Part shown: positions 28,716-42,469 of the stretch, piece by piece
How positions within the stretch are numbered: position 1 is the first letter of the stretch
Layout of the letters: each line of letters opens with the position of its first letter
Source: Diphasiastrum complanatum
Lineage: Eukaryota > Streptophyta > Lycopodiopsida > Lycopodiales > Lycopodiaceae
Assembly (NCBI GenBank): GCA_029204225.1
Contig: CM055110.1
Span: 39,052,015 to 39,116,014, forward strand
DNA length: 64,000 bases
Reading direction: 5' to 3'
Made by a program: the position numbers and the translations under genes
Notes under the pieces: generated by a model
What the model saw: only the letters and a program-made list of their open reading frames with translations
The model's database searches: none
What the model was told of the DNA's origin: nothing

Positions 28716-31294
28716 AACAATGTAGATAAAGTACATATGCTTGCAAGGTGTAAATTTTCCTCTCATTGTGTGTCTCACAAAATACTCACAAGTGCAGTTT
28801 GGAGATTCTTGGATCGTAACCACGTATATGTTTCCATTTGAATTTGTTGTGAAACTCTGCACATGAAAAGAAACTTCTCAATTTTTAACCTTCACATCCT
28901 CCTTAACAATGCATGCCCTCATTTTGATAGCTCTTGCAATTCTCTCCTTTGCAGCAATAGAAATTGAGTGCCTTCTTCTGGTTTTTTCTTTTTGCAGAGG
29001 AGTTGCAAACTCTTCCATGTGTGGGCCTGTTTGTTACCCATCAAATGGGCATGTTGATCTAGTTTCATGTTCTTCCATACACTCCAACATGTAGCCACCC
29101 TTATTCAGTATGTCTATCTCATCTTGACTAAGGGATGTTTCGATGCTTACACACCATCTACCTTCATTTTTGGAGGGTGCCATCAATATATTTTTATTCA
29201 GCTGCCATGTATGAGTGATATCAGTAGGACAGAACCACATATATTGCATTGTTTCACCGCTATTATATTGATGTCTACCAAAAAAACTAGGAACAACAAT
29301 GGTTTATGTTGCTTTCCATGATGTCAACAAAATTCCGCATTTCTTTCTACCATCTAGCATGCCCATACAAGTTATTTTACTGCCACTTGGTATGCGTCGG
29401 ATAGCCCACATGGTCTTGTGAATCTCTCTTTCTGCAATAGCACTTTCAAGTTGCATATGTCGTTTGATGATGCGTTCATGATGAGGCACTTCAAATTGAG
29501 TTGTGCTTTGTCTCGGCACATTCACATACACAGTATCGGGCCTGTGGGAGACATTGACATCATCCTTTGTCCAATCAGCCACATGGCATTTTTTGGGAAC
29601 ACTCTTCTCATTGCCACTCAAAGTGGAAGAACCGGAAGACAATGATGCAAAATCAACAGCATCACACACAAGATTGACAATTGGTTGCCCTTGCATGGCA
29701 GATGCTTTATTGGACGTTACTCTACTGATCAACTTTTCAAGGCTAGGCCCTATTCCTATGTGTCGACCTTTAGTGTAGGAAGCATATCGAGCACTTTGCA
29801 AAATGGCATTGACTAGATCACCCACACATGCATCGTAGAGAGACAATTGTGAACGATAGGCCTCAGTAGCAAGCCAACTACCATGTCGAGACTCTGACAA
29901 ATTCATTGTGGGCATATGGACAATATCATTGTCCTCAACCATCTGTCAATCAATGGAGCACAAATTATGATCTTAGAGAAAATTACAAACAATGAAATAA
30001 AAATTCATAGCAAAATCTTGCACACTCTTACCGCATCCATTTATCTTTTCCAATGAGAATATCTTATGTGCCACCAAGATAGCCATGCTTCCAATGCTGG
30101 TGTTTGGCTAGAATATGCACCTCCTAATTGTCAGAAGGCCCTCACTATGTTGTACTTTGCATTAGCATCAGTCATGTCCACCGCTAGTCTCCAATCCTCA
30201 CATAGATAAATATGTTTACCTCGTTTGTCTTGTATGATGCATTGGTCTATATGTTTCTTCAAACTATCTTTAAAATGAAAAAGACAAGACCGCTCACGTC
30301 CCTCCATGGGCACATCATCTCTGCTACCATAGATCCTCCTGACAGCTGCCCAATTGGCACCTGCTTCATCTGCCATAAACCCTCTAAATTGTACTAATTT
30401 CAAACCATGTTTTTGCATGACAACATTCAACATTTTCTAGAACTTTACTTGCGCCTTTGTGTCTTCCACCTTCATCTCACAAATAGCTACAATTTGCAAG
30501 CTTTGTATACTGCACAAGGAAGTTCCAATTCTTAGATAGATAACAATTGGTTAGAATGATATGAAAAGAAATTGTCCAATGGAATATCCAGACCTGGGAT
30601 CATAAACATGGGCTGCCATTGTGGTCCAGCCACGTATTCTTTTAACATGATCAAAACATATCCATGAGTGTTCCAGTGCACCACCCTTCTGCATTTGTTT
30701 GACAATAGTCACACTTGAAGCTGGCCCAACAGTAGACATCTTGAAGATAAAACATCTTTCATTATCGATATCTGAAACCTGCCCAGGGAACAAGGATCCT
30801 TGGAAATAGTCATAAAGACACTTCTCTTTAAGTTTCAGAATGGAATCCACGGAATCCATGTTGGGTTGATTGTTGGTTTTGAAGTCATCTATCCACTTTC
30901 TCAACCTGACATTATCCAGTGAAAGAACCATTCATTAGCACACAACAGAACATGCAGAACATATGTTAAAAAAAAACCAATAATGAAAACAATCCAGGTA
31001 GATAAATTTCTCTATACCACCTTCTATGATTCGTCAAGGCTTGTAATTGTCCAACATAGCTGAAAATTTATCAACATCTAACATCTCAATTGTAGAGCCA
31101 TTTTCAGAGAGTAGTTGATTCATTATCAACCCCTTTGCAACCTCTTTTCCAAATTTCTTTTGTCCAACACTAGGCAATTTAGAAACTTGGTCTTCAACCA
31201 GCCTTCTGACAATATTCCGTGTATGCAAACATTCACCTTCAGTCACCTCATGACAATGTGACCCTAAATGAATTCTCATTAGTTTTGTCACCAA
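28608..31294 (-). pseudogene. MULE-like transposase relic with SWIM zinc finger
   Basis: A series of minus-strand exon-like blocks. 31034-31294 is of unknown type ('HTRNIVRRLVEDQVSKLP'). 30551-30931 has 'DYFQGSLFPGQV', 'CFIFKMSTVGPASSV' and 'RGWTTMAAHVYDPR'. 30131-30433 has 'FRGFMADEAGANWAAVRRIY' followed by 'RSCLFHFKDSLKKHI', which corresponds to the MULE D...E-A...C-x2-H transposase block. 29304-29942 holds long open sequence with 'NAILQSARYASYTKG'. 29034-29249 is a further block. 28608-28862 has a SWIM finger 'CTCEYF' ... 'FTPCKHMYFIY' (C-x-C-x(n)-C-x-H). AT-rich gaps between blocks could be introns. Mutator-like elements use such proteins to cut and move DNA. No terminal inverted repeats were found. 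Stops and gaps indicate a relic, though some blocks are long and clean. Confidence 0.6.
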
Positions 31295-31299
31295 AATTC

Positions 31300-33147
31300 T
31301 ACTGGAATTTCACTTTCCATTAGATTGAGTGACAGTTCAGACGACGAACAACCCGACATGCAGCCTATATTCAGGACACCTGCTACACACAACAGTTCTG
31401 CAGTCGACAATGGAAAATCAGTCAACAGAGACAAATTAGTCAATAAAGGGAAGACACTCAACAAAGACAAAGCCATCAAAGTGCCTACACAATCTCCAAG
31501 GAGATCGACAAGAGAAAGAAAAGCACTAGTCAGATTTGTGCCTGACAGCTCAGCATCGACAGCCGAAGAGTTTTGTGGATTTGGTGGTGAATCACAAATT
31601 TATGAAGAAGCCATCGACAGTCCTAACAAGGTCAAATGGATAAAGGACATGGAGGATGAAATGAGCTCCATGCAAACAAACAAGGTCTGGACTCTTGAAC
31701 TAGTACCAGTTGACAGAAAGACTGTCAAGGATAGATGGATCTATAAATATAAATATGGACTAGATAACAATGTATCAAGATACAAAACTAGGCTAGTTGC
31801 AAAAGGTTTCTCATAGAAGTATGGCATCGACTATACTGAAACCTTCTCTCTTGTTGTAAAACATACATCAATATGCATATTGTTTGCATATGCAATGTCT
31901 ATGATCTGAAGATCCATATTGTAGATGAGAAGACAACATTTTTGCATGGTAATCTGAAGGAAGAAGTCTATATGGGCCAACCACCAGGTTTTACCTATGA
32001 GTCATTTCCTGACTATGCTTGCAAAATGCAAAGAAGCATTTATGGACTCAAACAATCTGCCACAGGTAGTGGTAGAAGAAAAAAGATCATGCTCTCAGAT
32101 CCTTGGGCTTTTAGCCCTTGATGGCTGATTACAATGTTTATGTAAAGGTCATAGATGGAGAAATCATCATCATCGGTGTCTATGTGGACAACACATTGAT
32201 CTTGTCAAGGAACGACAACCTAATTGCACAACTAAAGCAAGATATTTCAAAGAACTTTGAAATATAACACCTAGGAGAAGCAAAGTGCTACTTGGATTTA
32301 GAATTTTTGACGGTAGAAAATTATATTTACACTAGCCAAGATACATTCAAAAGATCATGGATGATTTCGACATGACAGATTGCAAGGGAGTGAACACTCC
32401 TATGGTACCTGACACAATACTGACAAGTGAAAATTGTCCCAGAGATGATGCAGACCAAGAAGCTATGCAGCATAAGTCTTACAAAAGGCTTATTGGTTCT
32501 TCAATATACTTGGCAGACAATACAAGGCTAGACATTGTCTACATAGTGTTCAGATTGAGCCAATTCAATATCAATCTAGGTCTGACACACTGGAAAATTG
32601 TCAAAAGAATCCTAAAATACCTGCAGAGCAAAAAAGACTATGGACTATGGACTATGGACTCTGCTATTCTCGAAATGCAAGACTTCAAATAGAGTCCTAC
32701 AGTGATGCAAGTTGGGCATCAATCAAAGATGTTTCCAAAAGTGTCTTAGGATGAGACACAATAGTAGCCAATGCAACTGTTACATAGATCAGCAAAAAGC
32801 ACACCATAACTGTCCAATCATCATGTGAGATAGAATATGTTGATGTAGCCAGAATGGCTAGTGAGCTAACATGGCTCAGAAAGTTCCTAGATAGACTAGG
32901 AGAGAGCACCAATGGGCCACTAATCCTACACATGGACAACGCATCTAAGAAAGAATCATGTGTTTCACTCAAGAACAAAACACATTGCTATTAAATACCA
33001 TTTGATCAGGGATCTGGTTGAGAGAAACGAGTTGCAGACAGTTTTCATTCCAACCTGGACATCTTTACAAAGCCTCTGGATAAGTCTATGGTTGAAAGGA
33101 AAAGGACGAGCTTGGGAATCAGAAAAATACCTGCTTTAAGAGAGAGC
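31300..33147 (+). pseudogene. Copia-4 pol relic: linker, reverse transcriptase, RNase H
   Basis: Opens in the integrase-RT linker ('SPRRSTRERKALVRFVPDSS'), then 'NKVKWIKDMEDEMSSMQTNK' and 'RYKTRLVAKGFS' before a stop. The RT core in other frames has 'VDEKTTFLHGNLKEEVYMGQ', 'IYGLKQSATGS' and 'VYVDNTLILSRNDNLIAQLK' (second catalytic Asp now Asn). RNase H remnants follow ('SYSDASWASIKD', 'RTKHIAIKYHLIRDLVE'), ending in the polypurine tract near 33138-33147. A triple 'ACTATGG' iteration (32638-32662) is a small slippage. The 5' end is cut next to the MULE relic. Related to, but distinct from, Copia-2/3. Confidence 0.82.
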
Positions 33148-33832
33148 TGAAGAAAACTTTTTGTGTTTATACTTTTAAAGCCTTAGTATTTTTTCTTGCA
33201 TTTTTAGACTGTTGTAGTTTTGAACTAGTTCTTACACAGTCTGCATATTTGAACTGTTTGTCGGACAGTTCACACTTTTCGCATTTTTCGCTCATTTACG
33301 AAAAAGCCGACAACAAGCCTATTTTAACTTAGTATCAATTTTGTGAAGACCTTCGCATTCTTTACGTTTTTCATGACTCAACCGAATTCATCGAACACTC
33401 AGCCGAAGTCCCCAACCTTGATAGATTGCCAAGGCAACAATTTCAACCGAAGTCATCGACGAAGCCGAAGTCAAGACTCACCCGAAGTGGCCAAAGGCTG
33501 AAGTCCTCAAAGGCAAGGTTGGAAGTATTTCTAGTTTGGACAATGGCTAGATCTACTCACGGATGTAGTATAGGGATGTAGAGAATCGTCCACTTTGCTT
33601 AATATTTGGTATGTAATCAGATCGACCGTGATTTCTATCACTAACGTTCAGTTCGTTTCTGATAGGCATAGTCATGCTTAGGAAAAGAGTAATATAGCTC
33701 ATTCTGTTGTGCACGAATACTTTTCATTTGAGTTCGTTTCTCTTTCGAGTTTTCGAGTTCGCTTCTTTTTGTGTTCATTTTCTTTTAGAGCTATTTTAGT
33801 TTCTCACACTCACAAACCCTCTTTCTCCAACA
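33148..33832 (+). repeat. 3' LTR of Copia-4 (about 685 bp)
   Basis: Starts TGAAGAAAAC after AAGAGAGAGC and ends CTCCAACA at 33832. The matching TGAAGAAA start and CAACA end of Copia-3 support these limits. The interior holds several 'CCGAAGTC' repeats (33400-33510). No matching 5' LTR is in the window. Confidence 0.7.
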
Positions 33833-35310
<1,478 letters not shown>

Positions 35311-36232
35311 GATCTGTCAAAGGAATTTGACATGACTAATTTAGGAGCTGTTCATTCTTTGCTAGGAATTCACATTACTAGAGATAGGCTTTAGAAGAAG
35401 ATATATCTTAGCCAGCAGATATATCTAAAAGGCATTTTAGAAAACTTTCATATGTTTGATTGCAAACCAATTGATACCCCAATGGATCCAAGTATAGTAT
35501 TGACTAAACCTTCTTGTGATGAAACTGATAGTGAAGTACTCGACTTAGCGAAGTACCCTTATCATTCACTAATTGGATCTCTAATGTATGCAATGCTGTG
35601 TACTAGACCAGATTTAGCATACACTGTTAGCACGTTAAATCAATTTATGTCTAATCCTAGGATCTCTCATTCGAAAGCATTAAAGAGAGTGATGAGATAT
35701 GTTTAGGAAAGTTTAGATCACATTTTATGTTATGATGGAAATGTTATCGACCCACTCATCCTACGAGGCTACTTCGACTTAGATTGGGGAGGAACAGTCT
35801 CTACCAAAAATCTACCTCCGGATTCTATTTCTATCTGGCAGAGGGACCGATTTTATGGAACTCAAGGAAGCAAAAATCAGTTGTACTTTCTTTGATAGAG
35901 GCAGAGTACATCGTAGCATGTCAAGCTTCAAAAGAAACTGTATGGATCAGGTTATTACTTCACGACTTACATCACACTCAGTTTAATGCTACCACCATTC
36001 TGTGTGATAACATGAGCTGTATTTCACTGTCACCGAATCTCAGATTTCATTGCACATAGAAATCCAATATCATTTCATTCCGAAAAAAGTTTTCTAAAGA
36101 CAAGTGATCCTTCAATACTGCTCCACAACAGAAATGGTCGTAGACATCTTCACCAAAGTGCTTTCCAGGATCAAGCATCAGAAGTTCATCAATATGTTGA
36201 ATCTGACGAAGATACGAAGGCACCAACCATGA
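35311..36232 (+). pseudogene. Copia-5 relic: RT C-terminus and RNase H
   Basis: 'DLSKEFDMTNLGAVHSLLGI' begins the fragment. Then come 'FDCKPIDTPMDPSI', 'KYPYHSLIGSLMYAMLCTRP' and 'SHSKALKRVMRYV', followed by 'KQKSVVLSLIEAEYIVACQA' and 'ILCDNMSCISLSPN' from RNase H. The style ('TPMD', 'SLMYAMLCTRPD') belongs to a Copia lineage different from Copia-1 to Copia-4. Stops and frame shifts throughout. Confidence 0.8.
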
Positions 36233-36260
36233 CCTTAAGGGGGACTATTGGAAATTAAGC
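36233..36260 (+). other. Polypurine tract and start of Copia-5 3' LTR
   Basis: 'CCTTAAGGGGGAC' is followed shortly by 'TTGGAAATTAAGCCCAC'. This is the typical purine tract and LTR start of this Copia group, at the expected distance after RNase H. The far LTR end is not identified. Confidence 0.6.
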
Positions 36261-36674
36261 CCACAGTTGTCTCCTTGCTGAATGACTAATTTATATTTCA
36301 TGATTCTTCCTGCATGTTTATTGATCATTGATCTAGGTTCAGGTGAAATGAACTTTGGTTCTACGTCTGCTCATTTGATATCTACATGAATCACAAACTT
36401 AGATAGCCAATTTATTTGCAAAAGATCTACAATGGGCTTCTGGCTGATCTCCAGCAGGGTAACCAATCCTATCATAATCTCAAGTTCAGATACTAAGCTG
36501 AATAACTTGAAGTCATTGAAGACTTGGCCATCTTCAACAACTTCCACGAAATTAGCATTTAGAATAAATCTGTAGACATACATTACTTTTTCGATAATCT
36601 GCAGAAATATACTATGTTTTCGACAGCTTCGGCTTTTTCACATTTTCCCAAAATGCAACACTTGCATAGTTCAA

Positions 36675-37290
36675 AAGTTTTCTAGCTCAGATGTTGCACC
36701 AAAATCATGGGGCCTTTTGCCCCTTCCGTGAGCCGCATTCCGGGATCCCGTCCCGGGACGAATCCAAGTGCTCCCCCTTACCTGCAAAGGGGTTGATACC
36801 AGGGGACATTAAACACTTAGACATTTACCACTTATATCCACCTTGAACAAAGTCCCACTTCTACTTATGGGATTTCTTTGAGCGTGGGCTGTGGCTCCAC
36901 TTTTCCATTCCAACACTCCCCCTCAAAGTGGGGCACAGGTCATGTTGTCTGCTCTGATACCATGTAGGAATTCGGTGGGCCTCCAACTAATACAACTTAA
37001 CCTTTCTAGTTTAGAGGTTGCACCATGATGCAACTTAACCTTTCTGGTTCAGAGGTTGCACCAAAATCATGGAGCATTTTGCCCCTTCCATAAGCCGCGT
37101 TCCGGGATCCTGTCCCGAACGCCTAGCCGCCCACAAATCCAAGTGCTCCCCCTTGCCCGCAAAGGGGCTGGTACCAGGGGACATTAAACACTTAGACATT
37201 TACCACTTATATCCACTTTGAACAAAGTCTTACTTCTACTTATGGGATTTCTTTGAGTGTGGGTTGTGGCTCCACTTTGCCATTCCAACA
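36675..37290 (-). mobile_element. TRIM-like miniature LTR retroelement
   Basis: On the minus strand a 328 bp LTR (37290 down to 36963) starts TGTTGGAATGG and ends ATTCCTACA. It is followed at once by TGGTATCAGAGCAGA (36948-36962, Met-tRNA primer-binding site), then a polypurine tract CTTTGAGGGGGAG (36916-36928), then a second LTR starting TGTTGGAATGG at 36915. Only 47 bp separate the LTRs. The second LTR matches the first for about 240 bp and fades near 36675, so its end is lost or diverged. No coding capacity. The 5' LTR holds an internal near-duplicate of 'AACTTAACCTTTCT' with 'AGAGGTTGCACCA'. Confidence 0.8.
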
Positions 37291-37397
37291 ATTGTTGCGC
37301 TCTATTTGCCTACGGATGGAACAGTCCCCCCCCCTGGCTTTATCAAGGGAGGATATAGATGAAGTTAATCTCTTTCAAGGCAGTTTTGTCATGCCTA

Positions 37398-37976
37398 GTA
37401 AGAGATATAATATATCTATGATCAGAGACGCGACCTTCCGTAACTTCTACAAATATTGCACATCCTCTTTGCTATGGATGCGGATGCAACAATTTTAGTT
37501 ACAAATATTGGTTATTTGTTGATAGCCATCAAGGGCAAGCAAATTAACTTCGATGCCATAGCTTCAAGGCCTTGCATTGGTTCATAAAGCATGGAAAGTA
37601 CACTGCTTATGCGGCCCATATCTCCCATTTGTGCTTGCATTACAACGTTTTGATGACAGGAGAATTGGCACTACTAGAGAAGAGGAAGACATCACTTGCA
37701 ACTCCACAACAAGTGACTTTGGATAGCATGGTGATCATTGATGACACTACTGCCAATCATCAAGTTGATGCAAGACTGAGTCAAGTTGTACAAGACTCAG
37801 TATCGACTAGTAGAGGCATTGTTGCTCCTGCTATTGACACAAATCAAGATACAGAGATATTGGACAATGACAACCAGGATGCTGACAATTTCCAAATTGA
37901 AGCAGTTCGGGTTGAAGCCGTCCAGCCATCTATCTTTATGGATGCCACCACCACTAACTACTATTCCTGCTGTTGA
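37398..37976 (+). pseudogene. Unrecognised decayed reading frame
   Basis: Open blocks in shifting frames include 'RYNISMIRDATFRNFYKYCT', 'LHWFIKHGKYTAYAAHISHL' and a longer hydrophilic stretch to 37976. The composition is protein-like rather than random, and the last open block is 134 codons. I recognise no family. It lies just 3' of the TRIM and may form one ancient gene with the coiled-coil block that follows. Confidence 0.35.
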
Positions 37977-38176
37977 GACAAATGCGACTAGACTAGTTTG
38001 ATTGGACTCAGGCCAACACAAAACAAAAAGACCAGACACCAAAGCCAGACAGACCGGACTGGTTTTGAACTGTAACACCTGAGGTTAGGCAAATGATCCT
38101 ATACATTTAAAATGTAGATGTCATACAATAGGGTTATGAGTTGAAGATTGTCAAAATGTAGGGGCAAAATCAAAAC

Positions 38177-39069
38177 ATGAAGAAGAAGATGACCAAGCTC
38201 TTGTTTCAGCTCAATGCTATGGAGCAGAGTAATAAGAAATTCGAACTGACTCTTCGAAAGGCTCATGATTATATGTTGTCTCTTCAGTCTGAATCGGAAA
38301 AAAACAAGGATGAATTAACTACTACAAAGACAAAGATATGTACATTCGATTCAGAGCGAATTGCTCTTATGAATAAGGTAGATTTCTAAGAAAAGTGAGG
38401 ATCTGTATCTACAACTTGATTTGTGAAAGCTAACACGAATAAATGCAGAGAACACACTATAGTGTTGCTCTAATTCAGGCACCATCAAACTTGATGCAGC
38501 CAAGTGGAAGCAAGACCAAGCAATGTTGTAGGAGACATTTAGAATTGAACTCCTTCAACCCTTGTATAAAAAAAGAATAGGATTGAGGAAGAGCTAATCG
38601 ATCTTAAAGAGCTCATAGAAAGTAGTTGTCCTGATGTGAATTCACCTGATGAACACATCCAGGCACTAAAATTTTTTGAAAACATTATGGCTGAGGTATC
38701 AACTTATTGCAAGGGGAAGCAAGTGCAGACAACTGACCTTGACAATACACAAGTTGTCAACTGCATGGAGTGGAAGCCCACAAGGAGTTTCGCAACTCTG
38801 TAGCTGAGAATGACGGGCTGAAGAGGAAAGTTGAAACTTTGCAGAACTATATAAACGACACATTGTATGCAATAGAACTCAAGGCAAAAGCAGATCCTGC
38901 CGATACCCAAAAAGCCAAGCGAATCCGCTCGACCAAGTTTGAGAAGAGAGATGAGGTACTTGCGAAAGAATTCAGAATTTTTGTTACTAAAGTTCACATT
39001 TGGCTACCACCGCAATTTAACTCTAAGTTGCAATGGCATGTGGATTACTCATTTTTGCTAGGCTTATAG
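38177..39069 (+). pseudogene. Decayed coiled-coil protein, unknown
   Basis: Three overlapping open blocks (38177-38389, about 38570-38800, 38770-39069) are rich in Glu, Lys and Leu with heptad-like spacing ('LLFQLNAMEQSNKKFELTLR', 'KNRIEEELIDLKELIESS', 'NDGLKRKVETLQNYINDTL'). They occur in different frames, so the original protein has been broken by indels. A coiled coil is visible, but function and family are not. It could be a retroelement structural protein or a host gene relic. Confidence 0.4.
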
Positions 39070-39089
39070 GTTACACTTCGGCTGAATTG

Positions 39090-39575
39090 TAATATCGGCA
39101 TCTCAAAGGGCGCTAGGACTTGAGTGGTTTCTCCAACACGTGCTTAAGTCTAGCATTCACCCATCATGTACTTACATAAAAGCCAACTCAAAAAACGTAA
39201 CAAGCTTAACCATTCAGACTTAAGAAAAATGGAATCCCAACCAACCTGAAAGCCAACTAGAACTTGTCCCCAAAAGGTACCCAAAGACAAAAACAATCCA
39301 CACATGAATCTCAAGGCATAGTGGTCGCCAAATTGACCAGATGGCATAGCGGCGAGCGACACGTCGGTGACATGGACCCTTGAATGCCAATGACACAAAA
39401 TGGTTATAGTAAGGGTCCTTCCACTTGGACCAGTCTCGGAGGCGAAACTGAAATGGTAATCATCCCCAAAGATCAACTTTATTAAATTTGGGAGAGGTTA
39501 CATTCATACATAGACTGACTAGTCTCGGGGCCACCAACATGTGTTGGGCATTGGTCTCATCCCATGCTAGTCTCT
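39090..39575 (-). repeat. LTR copy inverted relative to 42470-42963
   Basis: The plus strand here matches the reverse complement of 42470-42963 over nearly its whole length. Shared blocks include 'GGGCGCT-GGACTTGAG', 'ACCCATCATGTACTTAC' and 'AAGGGTCCTTCCACTTGG'. It is probably a solo or truncated LTR of the same family in opposite orientation. Confidence 0.85.
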
Positions 39576-42469
39576 CTCTGTCCTTTTTTTCTACTTTCAC
39601 CTTCAGAATATGTCTCTTGAATTGCTTTGGAAGGACTTTGTTTTCTTATCTTCGGGGGACTAAAAAAGAAGAATCTATGTTTAGCATAGGAAATATAAAG
39701 TCTAAAACAAAAAAAAAAACAACTAATAAATACCTATGCTCAGCACGGGTTGAAGTAAATACCTATGCTAAGCATGGGTGAAGTAAACATTATGTCTCTA
39801 AACAAAATAAAAAATGGAGTCAAGGTTTCATTTCGGCTACTCAGAGGATAAAGCCTCTGGCGCTCTTCGAAATCCTGACAGTTTAACCCTGTCAAAAGAG
39901 TTTTTTGAACTTTTATAAACAATTTATGCATGTATTTAAAAAAGTGTAATGGTTACAAATCTTTCAAAATCATGAAAATTATTCTATTAAAATAAGTGAC
40001 ATGTAAACAAATATTCAAATTATGAATATTACCTTGCATGTTCTTCCACTCAAGTATTCCCATTTCTGTAGGGATGGGCTTCAGAGTTTGAGTGATGGCA
40101 ACTTTCTTTTTTTAACTTCGAGGCATCCTGAGCAAGTTGGCTTTTTATTTGGAGATTTTTCCACTTGTCAAAAATTTTATCAACAAGGGCCCATACCTAA
40201 AATAAAAAATGTTTTAATTATTTGATAAGCAATTTAAGAAATATTAAAATAAAGTTCAAAATTTCAGTCTAATAAAAACAATCTATGAAGAAGATAACAT
40301 AAATTTTGACCAGAGTCTCCCATGACAAGCATAGCAAAAAAAATTACATGGCCACTACGGAACAAAAGTTGAAAAAAATTATCATATTTTGTAAGACTCT
40401 GTGTAGGATTTTTGAATCAAATGACTGGCTTGTCTCTTGAACACAAAGTGCCTTCAGCTCCAACTGATTCACATCTCCAGCTTTTGAGACTATCAAATAT
40501 TTCTTGTGAAAAAACTGAATCCTTTAGATGACAGTCATCTTCATCCGGTAGTCCTGATTATTATTATGATCCCATGCGAGCAATTTAGCTTTTTCCACTG
40601 TCATGCCAGCAAATGCAATGGCACTAATGGTTCAGAAAGAAGAAATATGGTAATACTCTTGGGATAATTGTTTTCGGGCTTGTAAACTGTGTATGCCTCC
40701 AAGAACAAAAAAAATGATATGAATCTAAAACAAAAAAATCAAAATTTGCAACATTGTTGCATTCTGAGAGATCAACTAAAACAACAAAAGGAGTTACTAT
40801 GGCCTGTGTATGATCTTTAAATTTTATTTTTAAATTATGTACATGTGTCTCATTTGGTTCTCTTAGTTCCATGGTCTATCTCCTGTTATTGGGTCTACAA
40901 TCTTGTAGGGGGCGGATGGAAGCCCCAAGTAAAGATAACAAGGATTCATTCACATTTTTCTTGCTTGCAGCTGACAGAATGGATTTATGGCGATGTGTAG
41001 CCATGGTTTTTGGGTGGAACTTGGGTTTGGTGGGGGAGGATTCAAATATATTGTGTGATTTTTTTTTTTCAGATGGGCGGCAGTTACAATGGGCTCAATA
41101 TTTTCAGTGGTTGTTTTTGTGACTTGAGCAATGGTGGAAGCAGGCTTGCGAGGTCACATAGATATAGAACTCCATAATGAATAGACCGGATCTTTCCCCT
41201 TAGCAATAGCAACTAGCACCACTTTCAAGCATTGCTTCATGCTTTGAACAGAAACAAAAAACAGGTTTAAAGTATAATGAGGAAAGGAATTTGTATTGGC
41301 TATGCTCAACATAGGACTACTCAATTTTGATAAGAGATTTTCTACTTGCAAGTTGTTGGAAATTTTAAACACTACACTAAGCGTAAAACACTTGTTAATA
41401 TATGTGAGTGAAAACATGTTTTATGATTACATATCAAAGTAACAAGAGCTTTATCAAAATAAGTTTTGATGGCATCATCTTGACAGAGTCGAATCTTTAT
41501 CATAGTCTCATTCAGAATGAAAATAGAATGAGACTTATCCATCTCCTTTACAAGGACGTTCACAAAACCCTCTTCCTCATCCTCATTTGGTTGATCAAGC
41601 AAGCTATTTTCCTTGAATACGAAACTAGGAGTCCTCATCTGGTAGATCAAGCAAGCAATTCTTCTTGTCTTTCAAAGAGATATCTTGAGGTTTATCTGAG
41701 ATTTTAAAAGAAATTCTTGACAATTCGAAGATTAGCACAAAGAGGAGACAATCTGCAGAGAGGAAGATTCTTTAGGAAAATTTTAAACATTACCTTATTA
41801 AAAATACTAAAAAGTTTAAAAAGATAAACAGTTTTTAACAAAAATCTCTAAAAATTATAAATAAAGTAAGAAATTTCTATAAAATTGAGCTATAAATTCA
41901 CATGATTTACAAGCTTCTGAAACCTTGGAGAAGCACATATTCTTGTTAAAATGTCTCACAACTTTCACTTTTAACAAGCTGAGACTTGCAACAGGGAGAC
42001 AAGTAATGTTCTATACTGAGCATAGGTTGCCTCTTTGGTCCTCTTCTCACCTATGCTCAACATAGGTGGCCTCTCGAGTATGAGCATAGCAAGTCGAGGT
42101 GGCCCCTGACTCTCACCTATGATCAGCACAAGTGAGCACTCAACACCTGAAGACATCCTACACTGAGCATCAGTGAGAGGAGGGGACCCAAGAGGCTAAA
42201 CTTTTGGGACCCAAGTCTAGGAGTCCAATTGATTCTGCCTGTCGGGTTGACTCTCGGAACCCATATCCGGGAGCCAGACTGATTTAGCCAGACTTGCCAG
42301 GCTTAATCAATAAAATAAAAACTAAGTCCAAAAAAATATGCTTTACCAAAAAGTACTATATTCCAGGATAGAGGGGGTGCACAAAATCACATCAAAACTA
42401 TAGGGAGAGTCTAGCAGACAGAAACTTGGGCAGCTCAACCAACGCCAAGAATCTAGTTGCCAGGTCTCA
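39576..42469. other. Gene-free, AT-rich block with dispersed 17 bp palindromes
   Basis: No coding region is recognised. Variants of the palindrome CCTATGCTNAGCATAGG occur at 39674-39690, 39733-39749, 39762-39778, 41299-41315, 42010-42026, 42050-42066, 42116-42132 and 42157-42173. Short repeats of 'GGGACCCAAG' type occur at 42190-42270. Confidence 0.7.

Noticed and set aside
39674-42173. Palindromes as a CRISPR array
   Set aside because: Plant DNA; the repeats are irregularly spaced and imperfect, with no cas genes.
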